NCBI GenBank assembly: GCA_936450465.1
Contig: OW388293.1
Span: 49,652,040-49,716,039 of the forward strand
Origin: Gibbula magus
Lineage: Eukaryota; Mollusca; Gastropoda; Trochida; Trochidae
DNA: 64,000 bases
Reading direction: 5' to 3'
Shown here: one piece after another, positions 12,601 through 27,600 of the stretch
Position numbering within the stretch: the stretch's first letter is position 1
Layout of the letters: the number at the start of each line of letters is the position of its first letter
Translations under genes and position numbers: made by a program
The notes under the pieces: generated by a model
Database searches by the model: none
Told to the model about the DNA's origin: nothing
Seen by the model: the letters and a program-made list of their open reading frames with translations, nothing else

Positions 12601-15600
12601 GCCTTTGCCTCATGGGATTTTCAGGCAAACAAATGGAGAATTTCGAAATAACATAAAAGAACATTTTTAAGAATTTTATCAATGAGAATTTTGCCTGTTA
12701 CCATATTCAGTGTGATATCCAAGTAATAGCCTGCGTATCTGAATTTCATCGTCAAGACTATTTTTTTCATGGCTATGTTTGAAACATTTTGAGCCTTGTT
12801 TGAGGCTGTCTGTCGACAAGTTGAGGATGTTGAGAGTTACCTCCCTTGTGTTGCAGGCCCCTGCCAGTCTACTGGACGCTTTGGAGCAGCATCTACAGTC
12901 CCTGGAGGGGAAGAAGGGAGCCCCTCCACCCACCAGCACACCAAAGTACTTGCTCTTATTACCTTCTTCATACATAATTGTTGGGGTCTATGTTATTATT
13001 ATAATCCTCCGCCACAGAGCGGAAGGGGATACAGGTTTGACCTCTGTCCATCAGTCCGAGTTACAAGGACAGCTTTTCTTAGAAACCGTTTGAGATATGA
13101 TCAGTAAATTTGGTTTTGGTATGTGCCAAAATGAAAAGCTGTCAGTTATTTTTTTGGACTTATTGCCCTTGTTCCATTTTGTATGATTCTGTCCAGGGAT
13201 AAATAAGAAGCTTGCTTTCTGTTTTACAGAGAAATTTCTTATATGTCTCAACTTTGTTAATGAATTTATTGATTTTATATTCTAATTTGATTTGATTTGA
13301 TTGGGTTTGGGTATGATGGCATAGTGGTTATAACGTGTTTGGCTTCGAAACAAGAAGTCTGGGGTTGGCATCCCGCCAGGGGCTCGACAGGTTTATAGGA
13401 TGTATGATAATAGGTTTATTCCACGGATGAATGCGATATTGCATAAGTATAAGTATAATTTCATATTCTACTTATTATACCTATACCCCCGCTACGACGT
13501 AGTCGGGGGTATATAGCGCTCCGCGTGTCCGTCCGTCCGTCCGTCTGTCCGTGCGTCCGTCCGTCCGAAATCTTTTCCGGAGCTTATCTCGGAAACTATA
13601 CCACCTGGAAACTTCAAATTTGGTATAGCTATAACCTACATGATGCTGTTGTGCCTTTTAGGGGTTTCAATTCCATGGTTCAAATAATTTTGGACATTTT
13701 GACCAAAAACGGTCCCATTTTTGGACTTTGTGTCGTTTCCGGAGCTTATCTCGGAAACTATACCACCTGGAAACTTCAAATTTGGTATAGCGATAACCTA
13801 CATGATGCTGTTGTGCCTTTTAGGGGTTTCAATTCCATGGTTCAAATAATTTTGGACATTTTGACCAAAAACGGTCCCATTTTTGGACTTTGTGTCGTTT
13901 CCGGAGCTTATCTCGGAAACTATACCCCTTGGAAACTTCAAATTTGGTATAGCGATAACCTACATGTTGCTGTTGTGCCTTTTAGGGGTTTCAACTCCAT
14001 GGTTCAAATAATTTTGGACATTTTGACCAAAAACGGTCCCATTTTTGGACTTTGTGTCGTTTCCGGAGCTTATCTCGGAAACTATACCCCTTGGAAACTT
14101 CAAATTTGGTATAGCGATAACCTACATGTTGCTGTTGTGCCTTTTAGGGGTTTCAACTCCATGGTTCAAATAATTTTGGACATTTTGACCAAAAACGGTC
14201 CCATTTTTGGACTTTGTGTCGTTTCCGGAGCTTATCTCGGAAACTATACCCTTTGGAAACTTCAAATTTGGTATAGCGATAACCTACATGATGCTGTTGT
14301 GCCTTTTAGGGGTTTCAACTCCATGGTTCAAATAATTTTGGACATTTTGACCAAAAAGTCCCATTTTTGGACTTTGTGTCGTTTCCGGAGCTTATCTCGG
14401 AAACTATACCCCTAACCTACATGTTGCTGTTGTTTTCTATGTTATGTGCTGACCAAACCACATTCCTAAGCCTTATCATAATATATGATTTATGATTACA
14501 TAGTTTAAAGAAAGGCGGTCAAACTACAGGCGGGGGTATGTGAGCTGCGCTCACTTTTGCCTTGTGTTACCTTGGCAATCAATGTCAGCCTGTTATTAAT
14601 GGGTTAATGTCAGCTTGATATTGGATTATCATCATTATTAAAGATTCAATCATAAAATATTTAAAACTCTTTCTACAGACCAGCAGGATTTGCCTCTGCA
14701 CTGACGACCATTTCCAACAACAGCTCCGCACTAAATGTGAGCGAAGATGAGAAGAAGAGAATTCTAGACGAAGAAAACCAGCGTCTGCACCAGCTGAAGG
14801 TTGTAAGCATTGCTTCTTTGGCTTGACATGGATACAGTTGTTGCCGTTTAACGCTCGATCATTTGCCGTCTGACGTCAGACTTGATGTGAACTCAGAATG
14901 AGGCTGTTTCCTGTTGAGACTGCAGCCCACTAAAAATTAACTGTCGCTTTCTCGGTGTAGTATACTGTCTTGTACTGTCCTATAGGCAATGGTTTATGTT
15001 GTTTGTAGTCTTTATTTTGATCGTTGAAGTTTATGTTGAGCTTTGAGAATCTACTAAGAATTGGATTAAGAAGATCACAATTCATCAGATATAAGTCTCT
15101 GTACACTGGACAACTTTCCTACGCAAGGTGTAACTCGTACCAGTCTCATGCCAGTCTTCATCACTGGCTAAATTAAGCCTTCACTTTTCCGTGCCGGAGA
15201 ATCGGAGCCCACTATGCATTTCAGGTGCAGCTCTCCGCTATCTATGCAGAGAAAAGTGAAGGAACTGCTGCAAAGCTTAATTAGCCAGTGATGGAAACTG
15301 GCATGTGGTATGGCGTGTGTAGGGAAATTGTACAATGGACTGGACTTGAAGTTTGAAGAAAACTTGTTGAATTTATCCTATTTTGTGCTTCAATACGAAC
15401 AGGAGTCTAGTTCTTTTCCCTATTAACTTTTTGAAAAAAATTACCATTTAGAGGCTTTTTCAAGTTGAAATGTGCCCCCCAAAAATCAACAATCTTTGCT
15501 GATGAGCTATGAACACTACTTCTGTGTTGAAAACTTAGTTTCAGCATCTTACACCTGTCAGAGGAAGCCATTAAGAAATCTTCCAAATCCAGCTCTGATT

Positions 15601-18600
15601 AGATTCCGAAAATTGGACTTACATTCAGTTTATGAGTTATTTTCTTTTTGCTTTGCATGCAAGTTTTTTCTGATAAGACGTTGTCGGTATAAAAACATGC
15701 AAATGTTCTTATTTTGAAACTGAATTGTGTATCTCTCATATCTGAAAATCATGATTGCCAAATTTGAAATCATCTACTTAAATAGACTTCTTTGGACATG
15801 TATGAAGGCGATAACTGTTTCTCTCTGTGAATGAATGGAAACTTATGGCTCAGTTCAGGGTTTCCTATATTCAGTTTGTTTTGCATGGAATTGAGGTTTT
15901 TTTCTTCTTTTTTTTTGACCCACTGTTTGATTTAATTGTTTCAAATTCATCAAATTATTAAATTATTTGAAAAAAGTTCTAAATTGAATTCATAACTTTA
16001 TTAATTCTTGAAACTTCTTTGTTATTATTTTTCTATTACGGATAAGATGAACTGCATGTAATATTGTTGTAACCAATAACATATCTTAACATCTGCACAT
16101 TTGATTGTTTTGGTTTTAAAGTTACAGCTAAGTTGAACTAGTTATTAGTGTATTTCATTGATTCATGAATAGTTTATGAATTTCATTATTAGCTAGTCCA
16201 CATGCACAGTTAAAAATCTACTTCTCTTTTCATATCCAAACTTCTTTGCCATACAGAATGAAGAGAGAAGAAACTATAACAATGTTATATTTTGGATCAC
16301 ACTATCTGCAGTAATAGGGGGCGGGATAGCGCAGTAGTTAGCCCGTTCGGCTTCGGATCAAGAGGTCCATGGTTCGAATCCCGCCAGGGTCACGGCAACT
16401 TTGTCTGCAGTAGAGAACTGTTCTACACGCAGTCAGGTTTGGGTGCAATGCTACACTGAATTTCAGTGCAGTACCACCCATGGTTCGCTAGTTCCAGCCG
16501 TTGCTCGCAGGTTTCACTGCAATGCATAGCCACATGGCGTTGCGGGCTTTCTCCCTGCAATAATACTAGCAGCCGCGATATAAGTGAAATACTCTTGAAA
16601 GCGGCCTCAAACCCCAACTCACCTCACCTCTGCAATAATACAATTTCTTGGACTATTTTCGAGTCAAGATGATTGCGAGATTCGAACCCACAATCTCAAT
16701 CTCAACTGTCCGAACTTCTTACCCATTCAGACAGTGTTATCCCAAATGTAACATTTGTTCATTATCTAAATAGCTTATATTTAAAATAAATATTAAGTAA
16801 TTAAATTTTATCAGTATATAACAAAAAAGCATTAATTTTTTAAAATTTAATGTATTCCTATAGCATTGTTCCTGAGTATTCAATGAAATAGTGGAATACA
16901 TTTGATATGAATCATTTACATGTAGATAGGGATGGTTCCTTAATCACTAGCTATTTTGTATCATAGAAATGTACTGTTTTCTACAATCCACCATCCGTAG
17001 GATTTCATCTTAGCAACTCACTGGCATCACAAAGCACTGCAACATGTCTGAATATAAACTCATTGAACTCATTGAAGGGATTTAGGAGTTGATCAGGAGA
17101 AAGTTTTGTCAATCTTTATACCTGAATGTGCTGAATAGTTGTCCCTTGTATTTTCTCACATTAACAAAAAGTATTCGATAGAAAGGTATGTATCCACTCT
17201 TCATATCTATAGTAGGTTTATGCGGACTAACGTGAGTCCCTCAGGTCAGTGACAATGGTCAATCCTTCAAGTAACTCATCACTCTGACTTGTAGGAACAA
17301 AGACTGAAAGAGCTTCAAACCGGAACATCCCCGACAACATCGCCAACATCACAGGCCAACCCCTTTAACGCCGGCACCCCAACAGAACCAACAGTTGCCG
17401 CAACAACTGCCCCGACAACTGCCAAGTCTGTCGATCTATTTGGTCCCAACTCGCCCACAGGAGGCCCTGCAACAAATGGGAAACCTAGTGATGATTTGCT
17501 CGGTCTTAACGCCAATCCCTTCGCCTCAAACATTGAGACAGCCATGGCTTCGGCCTATGGGCAGCCACAGCAGCAGTCACAACCTGCGCCAACCAGCAAC
17601 CCGTTTGCTGTCAACACAGGATGGGCAGCGACAAGTAGGTTTTGGTTTTTACTTTGAGGGTTATCTTTGAAAACTTGCAACCTTACAGGATTCCGCAAAA
17701 TTTGTGCAGAACCAATTGTCCTAATAGTTATTGTGGCTACACACTTTACATCATTCTTTTGTTTACCAACTTTAGATAGTGAATTCTCTCATGGTTGTGT
17801 TTAGTAAACTTCCGATAACTCGGCTTCACTACCCAGAGAGTTCATTTAAATATTTATAGTTATGATTAGCAGTATCTCATGATTAACAGTTAAAATAATC
17901 TCCCCTTGAACAGTTAAAATTTAAATACCATTATATACGTAAGTTTGTATCTCTGTAAATAATCAATAATTCTTTCCGTCTTACTAATCAAATATCTAAA
18001 CCTAATTTCAGATTCAACAAACTTTGGAAACGAAGTTGATTTTGCATCAGCTTTCAACAACACGAGCGCCCCTGCACAGGGTAGGTCCTTTACACATCCG
18101 AACATTTCTTCATTTACCAGGTTGTCTACTGTTGATAGTAGGGCATTCACTTTGTGCACAGTTCACTCTTGCATAGACTAATGTGAGAAATACACTCACT
18201 CTGAAAGTTTAGCAACAGTCAATTTTCATTGAGTACTTACCCTTTTGAAAAATAATTTCAAATTAGAAAATTTCAAATTTCATTATCACAATAACTTAAT
18301 TGTGCCTTTCAAATCTCTCTCCCTTCTAGATGCCTTTCAAATTGATTGAGTAAATTTGTTATAAAATTTATTACTGCTGTGTCATGTATACTATTGTTGC
18401 TTTACTTTTTTGAATGAGTATACAACAATAATATTTTTAATGCTTTAAATGACAAAGAGTCAACACTAGTCAAGTATTTTTCAAGTTTTATACCTAACAG
18501 CTTGTAATGACTTTGAACATCGTAGCTAGTACCTCAAACATTTAGTCTGTAAATAGTTCACAAAATTAAGATCTTTCACTGTAGTTAGAAACTTTTATTT

Positions 18601-21600
18601 GCCATTGTTGATATTTTTAGTTGCATTGAATTTGTCATTTAGATATTTTTAACCGCTATTGGCAACTCTTTTATTTGCTTCCTGGTTGACCAGAGTATTG
18701 ATCCACTTAACTCTCTGCATGGCCCACTCGTCTAACTTGTCTTCATGTGCTGTATCTACAAGATCACAAAGCATTTCATTGAATTAAAAATCAGTTTTGT
18801 TTTCATGTTCATCTGAAACTTTCATTGGACAGATGTGACCAGATTTAGCCATTGAAATTACAGAATCATATCTGAAAATTTATGAAATTTAAGTTGTTTA
18901 TAAATGTGGTGTAATGAAAATGTGATGTAATGAAAGGGTAGATATATATGTAGGCTTTGTGGTCTTGTATCTCTTTAATTGTGCATCTCATTGCATGTGG
19001 TGTACTAACAGCTGATGTGACGAGCCAACCCCCACCGGCACTGGACACTTCCTCACCTCCAGGTACTCATATGCATACACACACGCACATGCATACACAC
19101 ACGCATATGCATGCATACACACACTCGTATGGATACACACACTCATGCATACATACACGCACATTCATACACACACGCACATGCATACACACACGCATAT
19201 GCATGCATACACACTCATATGCATACATACACGCACATGCATACACACACGCAAATGCACACACACACGTATACACACATGCACATGCATACACACACTC
19301 ATCCTATCTTATCTTATCTTTTACATCCATACAGACACGCATATGCATGTACACATGATATGCATACATACACACGCAAATAGCACTATAAATTGAGAGA
19401 GACACTCATACAAATGCATACAGACACATGCATTCATATCATGTCTTTTCGTACATGCACACATGCATACACAACATGTATAATATTATCCATATACCGG
19501 TACATGCACACACACACACATGCATAAATAATAATACATCCATACAAGGAAATGCATATAAACATGCATACACATACATGCATACACATATATATAAATA
19601 AATATATATATATAAACATGGCATAATATAGATATATACCTGCAGACACATGCATACACAGCATGTATGCATACACAACATGTGTATTCATGTATACACA
19701 AACTTCTATACACAAGCTCACAAGATAGAAACATGCATATACATACTGGTAGTGTACACATCCACATGTATACACACACATGCATTTACAAACAACTTAC
19801 TCTAGTGCATACACAACATATGCAAATAAATCACAACATACCGATGTATCTACATATTAATATTTGTCACATGAACTTGTGACGGTCTTTCATGGGAAGA
19901 CGAGCACTAACTCATAATATGCATGGCCATCACACGCCCTCTATCAATGTATGTAATAGTTGTGCACTTTCATTTTCACATGCATTTACATGCACATACA
20001 CAATATGAAACATCATGACTTGATTCTCTGATCTTCACCTTGAGTTCAGCACAGATGACCTGACCTGCTGTCTGCTTAACATGGGCACACACACACACCG
20101 ACACACATGGGTATTCAATGTCTGGTATCACTCACAATTGTTTTTTCTTAAATAGCTAAATTCATTTTCACAATCTGTGTGGTGCATGAATGTTTTGTTC
20201 ATTTCTCAAAATAGATGTTTACTTCTTTCCCTCGAGAGTTTTGATTCATTGTCGCCTGTTCCCAATTTCTCCTAGCATGCTTTCGATCATACATTTTTGT
20301 CATGCTGTGTTCTCTGGATTCCTCGTTTCCTTTTGTTAAATTGTGTCATTAGAAATGAATTGTTGAATTATTTTCATGAAAATCTTCTGCTGGCCTAGTA
20401 TCTTGAAGTTACCTTATATAGTGCCCTTCCATTCATGTATGTCTCTCTCGATTTACAATCATGTGGCTAGTATTGGTGATGTTTACATGTACAAATCACT
20501 TGTGAGGTCCATGCACAATTGAGCATGAATTTTGCAATGAAGTGTGTGGGGAGTACAGTGTTGGTGATCTTGTCTACTGCTGGTATTGTTAAGGTCTCTG
20601 GTGTTGTCCTGTCTCGTATGTTGCTTTGAACTGGTAAGTGTGGATGACGGCCACGCCTCCCAAGCTTTATAACTGACTGACCTACCTTTGCTATGTTTTG
20701 TGCTGCAAGAAGTGGGGGGGGACCTCGGCTCTCCCCTCGACCCGCTGGACCCAACGCGTCATGCCACCTCCGCAGCAGCGAAGGAGTCGGCTTCGTTTGG
20801 CCTGGGCGGGCTTGACATGTCCGGGACACCTGACCCTCAAGTTGGATCTGTGGGGATGCCCATGGAGGCCCCAGGGGGTCCCACTCAGACCATGGGTATG
20901 GGCATGTCACCTGCTAGAGTCCCGAGTCCAAGTCCCGCGATGGCGCGAGGACCCAGTCCGATAATGGGGGGAATGGGGATGAATCCCACTGGTTCTCCAG
21001 TTCCAGGGGCAATGAGTATGGGTGGAGCTGGTACTGGAATGATGGGTGATCCCACTAGTGCTATGATGGGAGGTGGGATGGGTATGAGTGATCCCACTTC
21101 TGATATGATGGGTATGGGGGATCCCACTTCTGGTATGATAGGAGGTGGGATGGGTATGGGTGATCCCACTTCTGCTATGATGGGAGGTGGGATGGGTATG
21201 GGTGATCCCACTTCTGCTATGATGGGTATGGGTGATCCCACTTCTGCTATGATGGGAGGTGGGATGGGTATGGGTGATCCTAATGCTGCAATGATGGGGG
21301 GAATGGGTGGCCCTGCCTTGTCCCCTGGACCAACTAGACGAAGTATGGGTGATCCCACTACTGGAATGACAGGAGGGGGGATGAGTGCTTTCGATGATCT
21401 CACTAGTGGTATGATGGGTGGCCCAGCCTTGTCTCCTGGACCAACTAGACGAAGTATGGGTGATCCTAATGCTGCAATGATGGGGGGAATGGGTGGCCCT
21501 GCTTTGTCCCCTGGACCAACTAGACGAAGTATGGGTGATCCTAATGCTGCAATGATGGGGGGAATGGGTGGCCCTGCCATGTCTCCAGGACTAGCTCGAA

Positions 21601-24600
21601 GAAGTATGGGTGATCCCACTACTGGAAAGACAGGAGGGGGTATGAGTGCATTGGATGATCTCACTGCTGGTATGATGGGGGGTATGGGTGGTCACAGCCA
21701 ACTTGGGGGTGCGGGTGGCCCCGCCCTGTCTCCCGGCCCTGTCCGACGAGGTGTCAGCCCCACAGGTAGATCTCTCATGTCAGCACCCCACAGTAGCAGG
21801 TGCTTGTACGAGTGTATCTCGTACTGTTTCAGTCCTTGGAAATATGAGTAATATTTTTACTGACGTACAAGATGTTTGTTTGAATTGTCTATAAAAGGAA
21901 GATAAAACTGTTTTTCATTACTCGTCAGATTCCTATGAACACCACCAACAGTTGTAGTCATATTATTTCCCATTCAAAAACATTTAGAATAGTAAGATAT
22001 GAACATGTGAAAAAAATTAAAAGCTTGCGATGATTAACGAAATTAAGTCAAATGCAAGCGCAAGACTGATAGTGACTAAAACAGAGGGAAAATGACCCAA
22101 AATATTTGTAAATTCAACATTTAAAACTAACTTGAAACTAATGGTACCGCCTTTCCTAATATGAAGATTACACTTGAGTGTGAAAACATTCAGAATTTGC
22201 TGTCTCCTCAAAGTTAGTGAAAATAGCGAAGGACAAAAGATAGACCGGCACCAGCTACTGTGTGGTTGCGTTGATGAGAGAGATCCATGCAGTCCCTGTG
22301 TAGATAGACGATAGATATATAGATAGACTGTTGTCGTTCACAATGTTAGACAACTAGCCTTCCAGCATTTCGTTTCATTCAGTTCTCCACAGTTGAATTA
22401 GCTACTTGTTTTGTGTAACCCTTTTCTGTTTTATGTTGGTGTAAACCATATATTCCTGATTAAATTTTTAGATTTTGGCAATTGATAAACTTGATCTATT
22501 GAAGTAATATTTTCATGAATATTTGATGACTGGATGGACTTGGTAAGCAACAACAGGTCTAATTGCACTTAAGTTGAAAATAAGCTTTCGACGAGTTGAC
22601 AGTTAGTTAACTTACCTTTTAACACTCAAGCAGATGCCAATTACTCAGGTTACCCTGTTTATAGCCATTGGCTGGTTATTCAATATTCCTTGCAGTTCCT
22701 GTAAATAGGTCTCACAGAATGATTTGGCACTAATTAAATCAGTAAATAGTTCAATAACTTAGATTTTCAGCTATAAATATGCATGTTATTCATTTCTAGT
22801 GATAGTATTAATACCTTTTAGGGCCTGTATACAAGAGTTCTGTCTTGAGAAATAGCGAAACAGATTTCAGTGAACATGTAAATAGCTACAAAAGGATTAA
22901 ATTATTTCATATCTGATTCTTTAAAGGGTCTCAATTCTTTTAACATTCTCTGAAATTTTTTCTTTGAAGATGAAGAAGACTTTGTGTATATGGGCCCAAA
23001 TTTATGTATCACAATTTTAAGTTGAAAGCATAAATACATATAAAATGTAATGAGAGCGTTCTGAATGATGCATCCACAGGTAGTCAGTGTTCAGTTCACG
23101 TTGATTCATACAGTCTGTCTTAGCTAGTACGTTACACAAAGTTTAGTTGGAGGAGGAATTTTGTGTCATCTTTTTTCAGATGGTGGTTGACTTTGTTGAT
23201 TAATCTAATGGTCATTGTTAGAGACTTTTCGGGTGTTGTATCTCATTGGGCCTCATGTAATTAACAATAAATATAATGACAGTAAGGATTTTTGTTGGGA
23301 GTCACATCTGTCAAACATTATCATTAAACATTAAGTGTTATTTTATCGAGAAGTAATGACAATTGCTAAAAACATTAAGTTTAATGTTTATTTTGTTAAG
23401 TATAGGAACATAATAAACGTGTAACAATGTACCACAGCTGAGGGGTGCAAATTTTGAAACTTCTCTATAGCAGACAAAAAGACAGATTTGTTTTGTTAAT
23501 GTTCATTAGGTCATGCAACTGGTATACATGTAATTGGGAGTTGAAATATCAGCTTCTGCAAATGTGTTGCCCAATTTCAATTGAAAAGAAGTAATTGTCA
23601 TATATATGGCATTTACGGATGAACATTCAAGTTGAATGAGAGAATTTAACTTAAATCAGCATGTATGGTATTTTGGCACATATATAATATGTTATGAAGT
23701 GTCACTTTAGTTTTTGGTACAAAAGCATAAAGCAAATCCTAGACATTCCCTGTAGTATTTGTTTAGCCCTGTGTATATCCTTCTGTTCAAGTGGAATACA
23801 TGTATAAGACTGATATGCCAAATGGTTTTAGAATATCAAATATTTCTTTATTGCCTGGAAAGGGAATATGTTATATAGTGGTATTGAAGATGAATGTTGA
23901 ATAAATGGGTGTGAGATGGTATATCATACATCGTGGGTTGAAGTGTCAGTCCTGCTGTGGTATACATCGTGTTAGCAAGATGTAATGTTGAAGGGTAATG
24001 AGATGGTATAACATGCTGATTGCTTGTAGGTTTCACCCCCGGGGAGTATGGACTACCCCCCTCTAGCCCAGGTTAGTATAGAGTTATTCCCCCTCACTCA
24101 GCCAATCCCTGAATGGAACACTTGCACTACCCGTGTGATATATATGGGAAGTTTTCATGGTAATATGATTGACTTCAACTGTAACTGCTTAAGGGAGTCA
24201 TTTTGTACCGACCAAATGTCCTTATTTGGAGATAACCATCACACATGACTCGATGAGGATTGCTCAGCTAATGCTGTCATGTTGTCATGGAAACAGCAAA
24301 AATCAGAATATCATGCATTACATATTTAATGGTTTTAATTTAGTAAAATTTGTGGGAAAATAAATTAAAAGAAAAAATGGGATCAAGGATAAGAAATCAT
24401 CCCATCTTGCCGCCTCATTATCCCCTCCCCTCACACTGTCCCTCCCCCTCATTATCCCTTCCCCTCACACTATCCCTTCCCTTCCTACTATCCCCTACCT
24501 TCTTACTATTCCTCTCTATCACTTACTGTTCCTCCCCTCTCTCTATCCCTCTCAATATTCCTCCCTCTCACTGTCCCCTCACCATCTCACTATCCCCTCA

Positions 24601-27600
24601 CTATCCCCTCCCCCCCCCCCCCCCCCCCCTCTCACTATCCCTTCCCCATCTCACTTTCCCCTCGCCCCCTCTCTCTCACTATCCCTTCCCCATCTCACTA
24701 TCCCCTCCCCATCTCACTATCCCCTCCCCCCTCTTTCCATCTCACTATCCCCTCCCCCCTCTCACTATCCCCTCCCCATCTCACTATCTCCCCCCCCCCC
24801 CCTCTCTCTCACTATCCCCCTTGCCCCCCTCTCACTATACCTTCCCCATCTCACTATCCCCTCCCCCCCCCCTCTCACTATCCCCTCCCACTCTCACCAT
24901 CCCCCAATCACCTCCCCCTCTCACTATCCCCCTTGCTCCCTGTTTGTACCCCTGTCTAATCTACTTTCAGCCCACATGGCACGGAGCACCACACCCACTT
25001 ACCTGGAGTCAGGTAGCTAACGAGCATATCTACCTGCTCACTTCTAACTTCCTGTTCTGTTGCACTGTGGGGTCAAACACGATGTTGTCCTTTCTACATC
25101 AGTCATCAGTTTGTCTTCTTGAATTTCATATTTGGTTTTGTGGTACTTATATAGGAAGTTTATTTATGTGTACAAGCAATAGCAACAGGATATATATCAT
25201 GAAACATCGGACATTAATAAAGTCATAGACACGATAGATAAAAATCGCCTACTCTCTAACAGTCAATAGCAAGACATTTATCGAAATGTTTAATAAATCA
25301 AACCTTAATCAACCTTTGACTTGCAGGTTTGAGAATATTATTTGATAGCTCTTTTGATGGGCCAATCACTTATTATTCCCCTTGTTAACAAGTTACTATT
25401 CCAGTAAATTTGTCCCTCAGAAGGGTGGGCACCAGTTATTGCAGTAGCTACAGTGTTTTGCCAATTGTTTGGCCTTTTGCTGGTTCTTGAAATGTTATTA
25501 CTATGCATGAATTAAGCACACGTTGAGTTATTTTGCATGATTCAAGAAAACTTCCCCTGCAAGGTATAACTTGCACCAGTCTCAATCACTGGCTTATTTA
25601 AGCCTTGCTGCATTTGCTGCTGTTCTCTAGCACAGAAAAGGAAATGAAATGCAGCAAGGTTTATATAAGCACCCAATGAAGACCGGCACGAGTTATGACT
25701 TGTGGGGAATCTGAGTTCAAGACAGCACAACACTTATCTATAGGTTATTTACTCATTTTAAATCAGATGATGTTGTTTATATAGGTTGTTGGGTTTAATT
25801 TCTGTTACATTTGCTAATCATTTAGCTTTACTGATAATTTATTCCTACTGTATATATTGTTCATCGGAATATAGATATGTGTCAAATTGATTTCACTGTC
25901 ACACATTATCAATTGGGTGCATGTTTGCTTTCTGTATGGGTGGGTTTCCTTTGTTATGATACTGACTTGGTTCAAAGAACGGACAAACCTGCACATGGCT
26001 TCTGATTGACTGCAGTTGCCAAGGGTGCTAAGGGAAATGTGCTTGAGTTAGTAGCAAGGGGAATTACTAGATTTGGAGCAATTATTTATTTGGTAGCGGT
26101 GGGAATTTAAACCTTAAATTTATATATCTTTCATACTTCATACCAATAATTTTATCTCTCTTATTGTGAGATTGTAAGGTATATGTTGTGAAATATTCAG
26201 TGTTAAGAGTTTTAACGTTTATTTACAATGGGAGAGTTAAATAATTTCTTTGTTTTTTTCCAAGCTGCTCCTGTGGGCCGCACAAGCCCATCTCCAGGGG
26301 TCACAACCTCTGACCTCAGCGGCAAGACAGGTGACCTGTCCGTCAGTCCGTCTGTCTGTTAGTCTGTTGTAGATAGTGATTTTATTGGGTTGTCATTCCA
26401 TTGTTTATTTCTGACGTCTTGTTTCATATTTTGTGGTGCAAAAAGAGAATTGAATGTACTTTATTTCCATTTTGCCCAAAGGTTTTAATATTTGATTTGT
26501 GAGAGTCGATTAGGTGTTTCTGTGTGTCCATCATCAAAGCATATCATGTTGATATTGATGTTGATGCAGTTTGGTTTTCCTGTTCACATTGTTCACTGTA
26601 TAATTACCATTAGAAACTTCACTTGATTCCATCATGTCCAGACCACGAGGACGCTAGCAGACAAGCCACACACAAGATTATGTTCTGTATTTTTGGTTTT
26701 CCTTGGTCATTTATAGCCAGCTTTTGCATTGATCACTGAGCAAAACTAGGAACGCAAATTCACTTTATTCCCACTCACATTGTTCAAATTTTCATGACAT
26801 TGATTTGTACTTATTGCATCCAGAATGAGAAATTTTATAGCATTTTTAGCTTCAATTAGATTGAAGTTTGCTTTAAATTTATGACTTGAACATAGCACTA
26901 CTCGTAATCTGTTTTAAAAGTCATGGAATTTGGATAATATAGATGAATTTATAAACAAAACATTAAGTCTTTGAAGATGTCCAAGCTGCAAACTCCTTTT
27001 TCTTTGCTACTCTTGTTTTAGTTTCAATGATAATCAACACAGCTATATTGCACAACACAAAGCAACCACGTCAGACAGAGTGCAATTGAGGTGTTCAGCT
27101 GTACAAACTGAATGTTATGAAAACTATAATTTTCAGGATAGAACCCTGAAATCTAAAGAAGATTGTAAGTTGCTAAGACGGACATTTACTCATTTTCAGG
27201 ATTCGATGCATTCGGGGAGGTACTGCAGCCCCAGAACAAGCCTGGCCAGGTGGCTCAAGCACAGAAGAAAGGAGATGCAGGCAACTTGTTAGCGAAGGAC
27301 CTGGACACAAGTCTATCCAGTCTTGCAGGCAATCTCCAGATAGCAGGCGCCGGTCAACAAGTGAAAAAGTAAGAGGCTATGAACTTTGTTAAAGTTTTCT
27401 TCCATCATTGTGGTCATTCGCTGAATCAGTGTGCCTCCATTTATCATCCAATGGACTCAGTTTTAAGAAGTGAGCAGCATGTAACTTTGTTATAGTTTTC
27501 CTTCAATCATTGCGGTCATCCATGACTTGAAAATGAGACTCAGATTGTCTCTGCTAATGACTGCAATATTGCCCCAGCTGTGTTGTAATTACTCATTCAC

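Noticed and set aside
13525..14415. 296-codon open frame with five 54-residue repeats
   Set aside because: It is the 162-bp monomer array of a (GTCC)n element. The period is a multiple of three, the frame includes the GTCC microsatellite, and it collapses at a 2-nt deletion.
16315..16400. tRNA gene
   Set aside because: A and B boxes are present but they head a SINE body, and I could not draw a full cloverleaf; the same holds at 13300 and 49250.
20885..21664. 259-codon - strand Pro/Ile-rich frame
   Set aside because: Antisense shadow of the Met/Gly repeat in PICALM exon N.
24350..25228. 292-codon Pro/Leu/Ser frame
   Set aside because: Pyrimidine-rich low-complexity tract with poly-C runs; no conserved motif or splice context.
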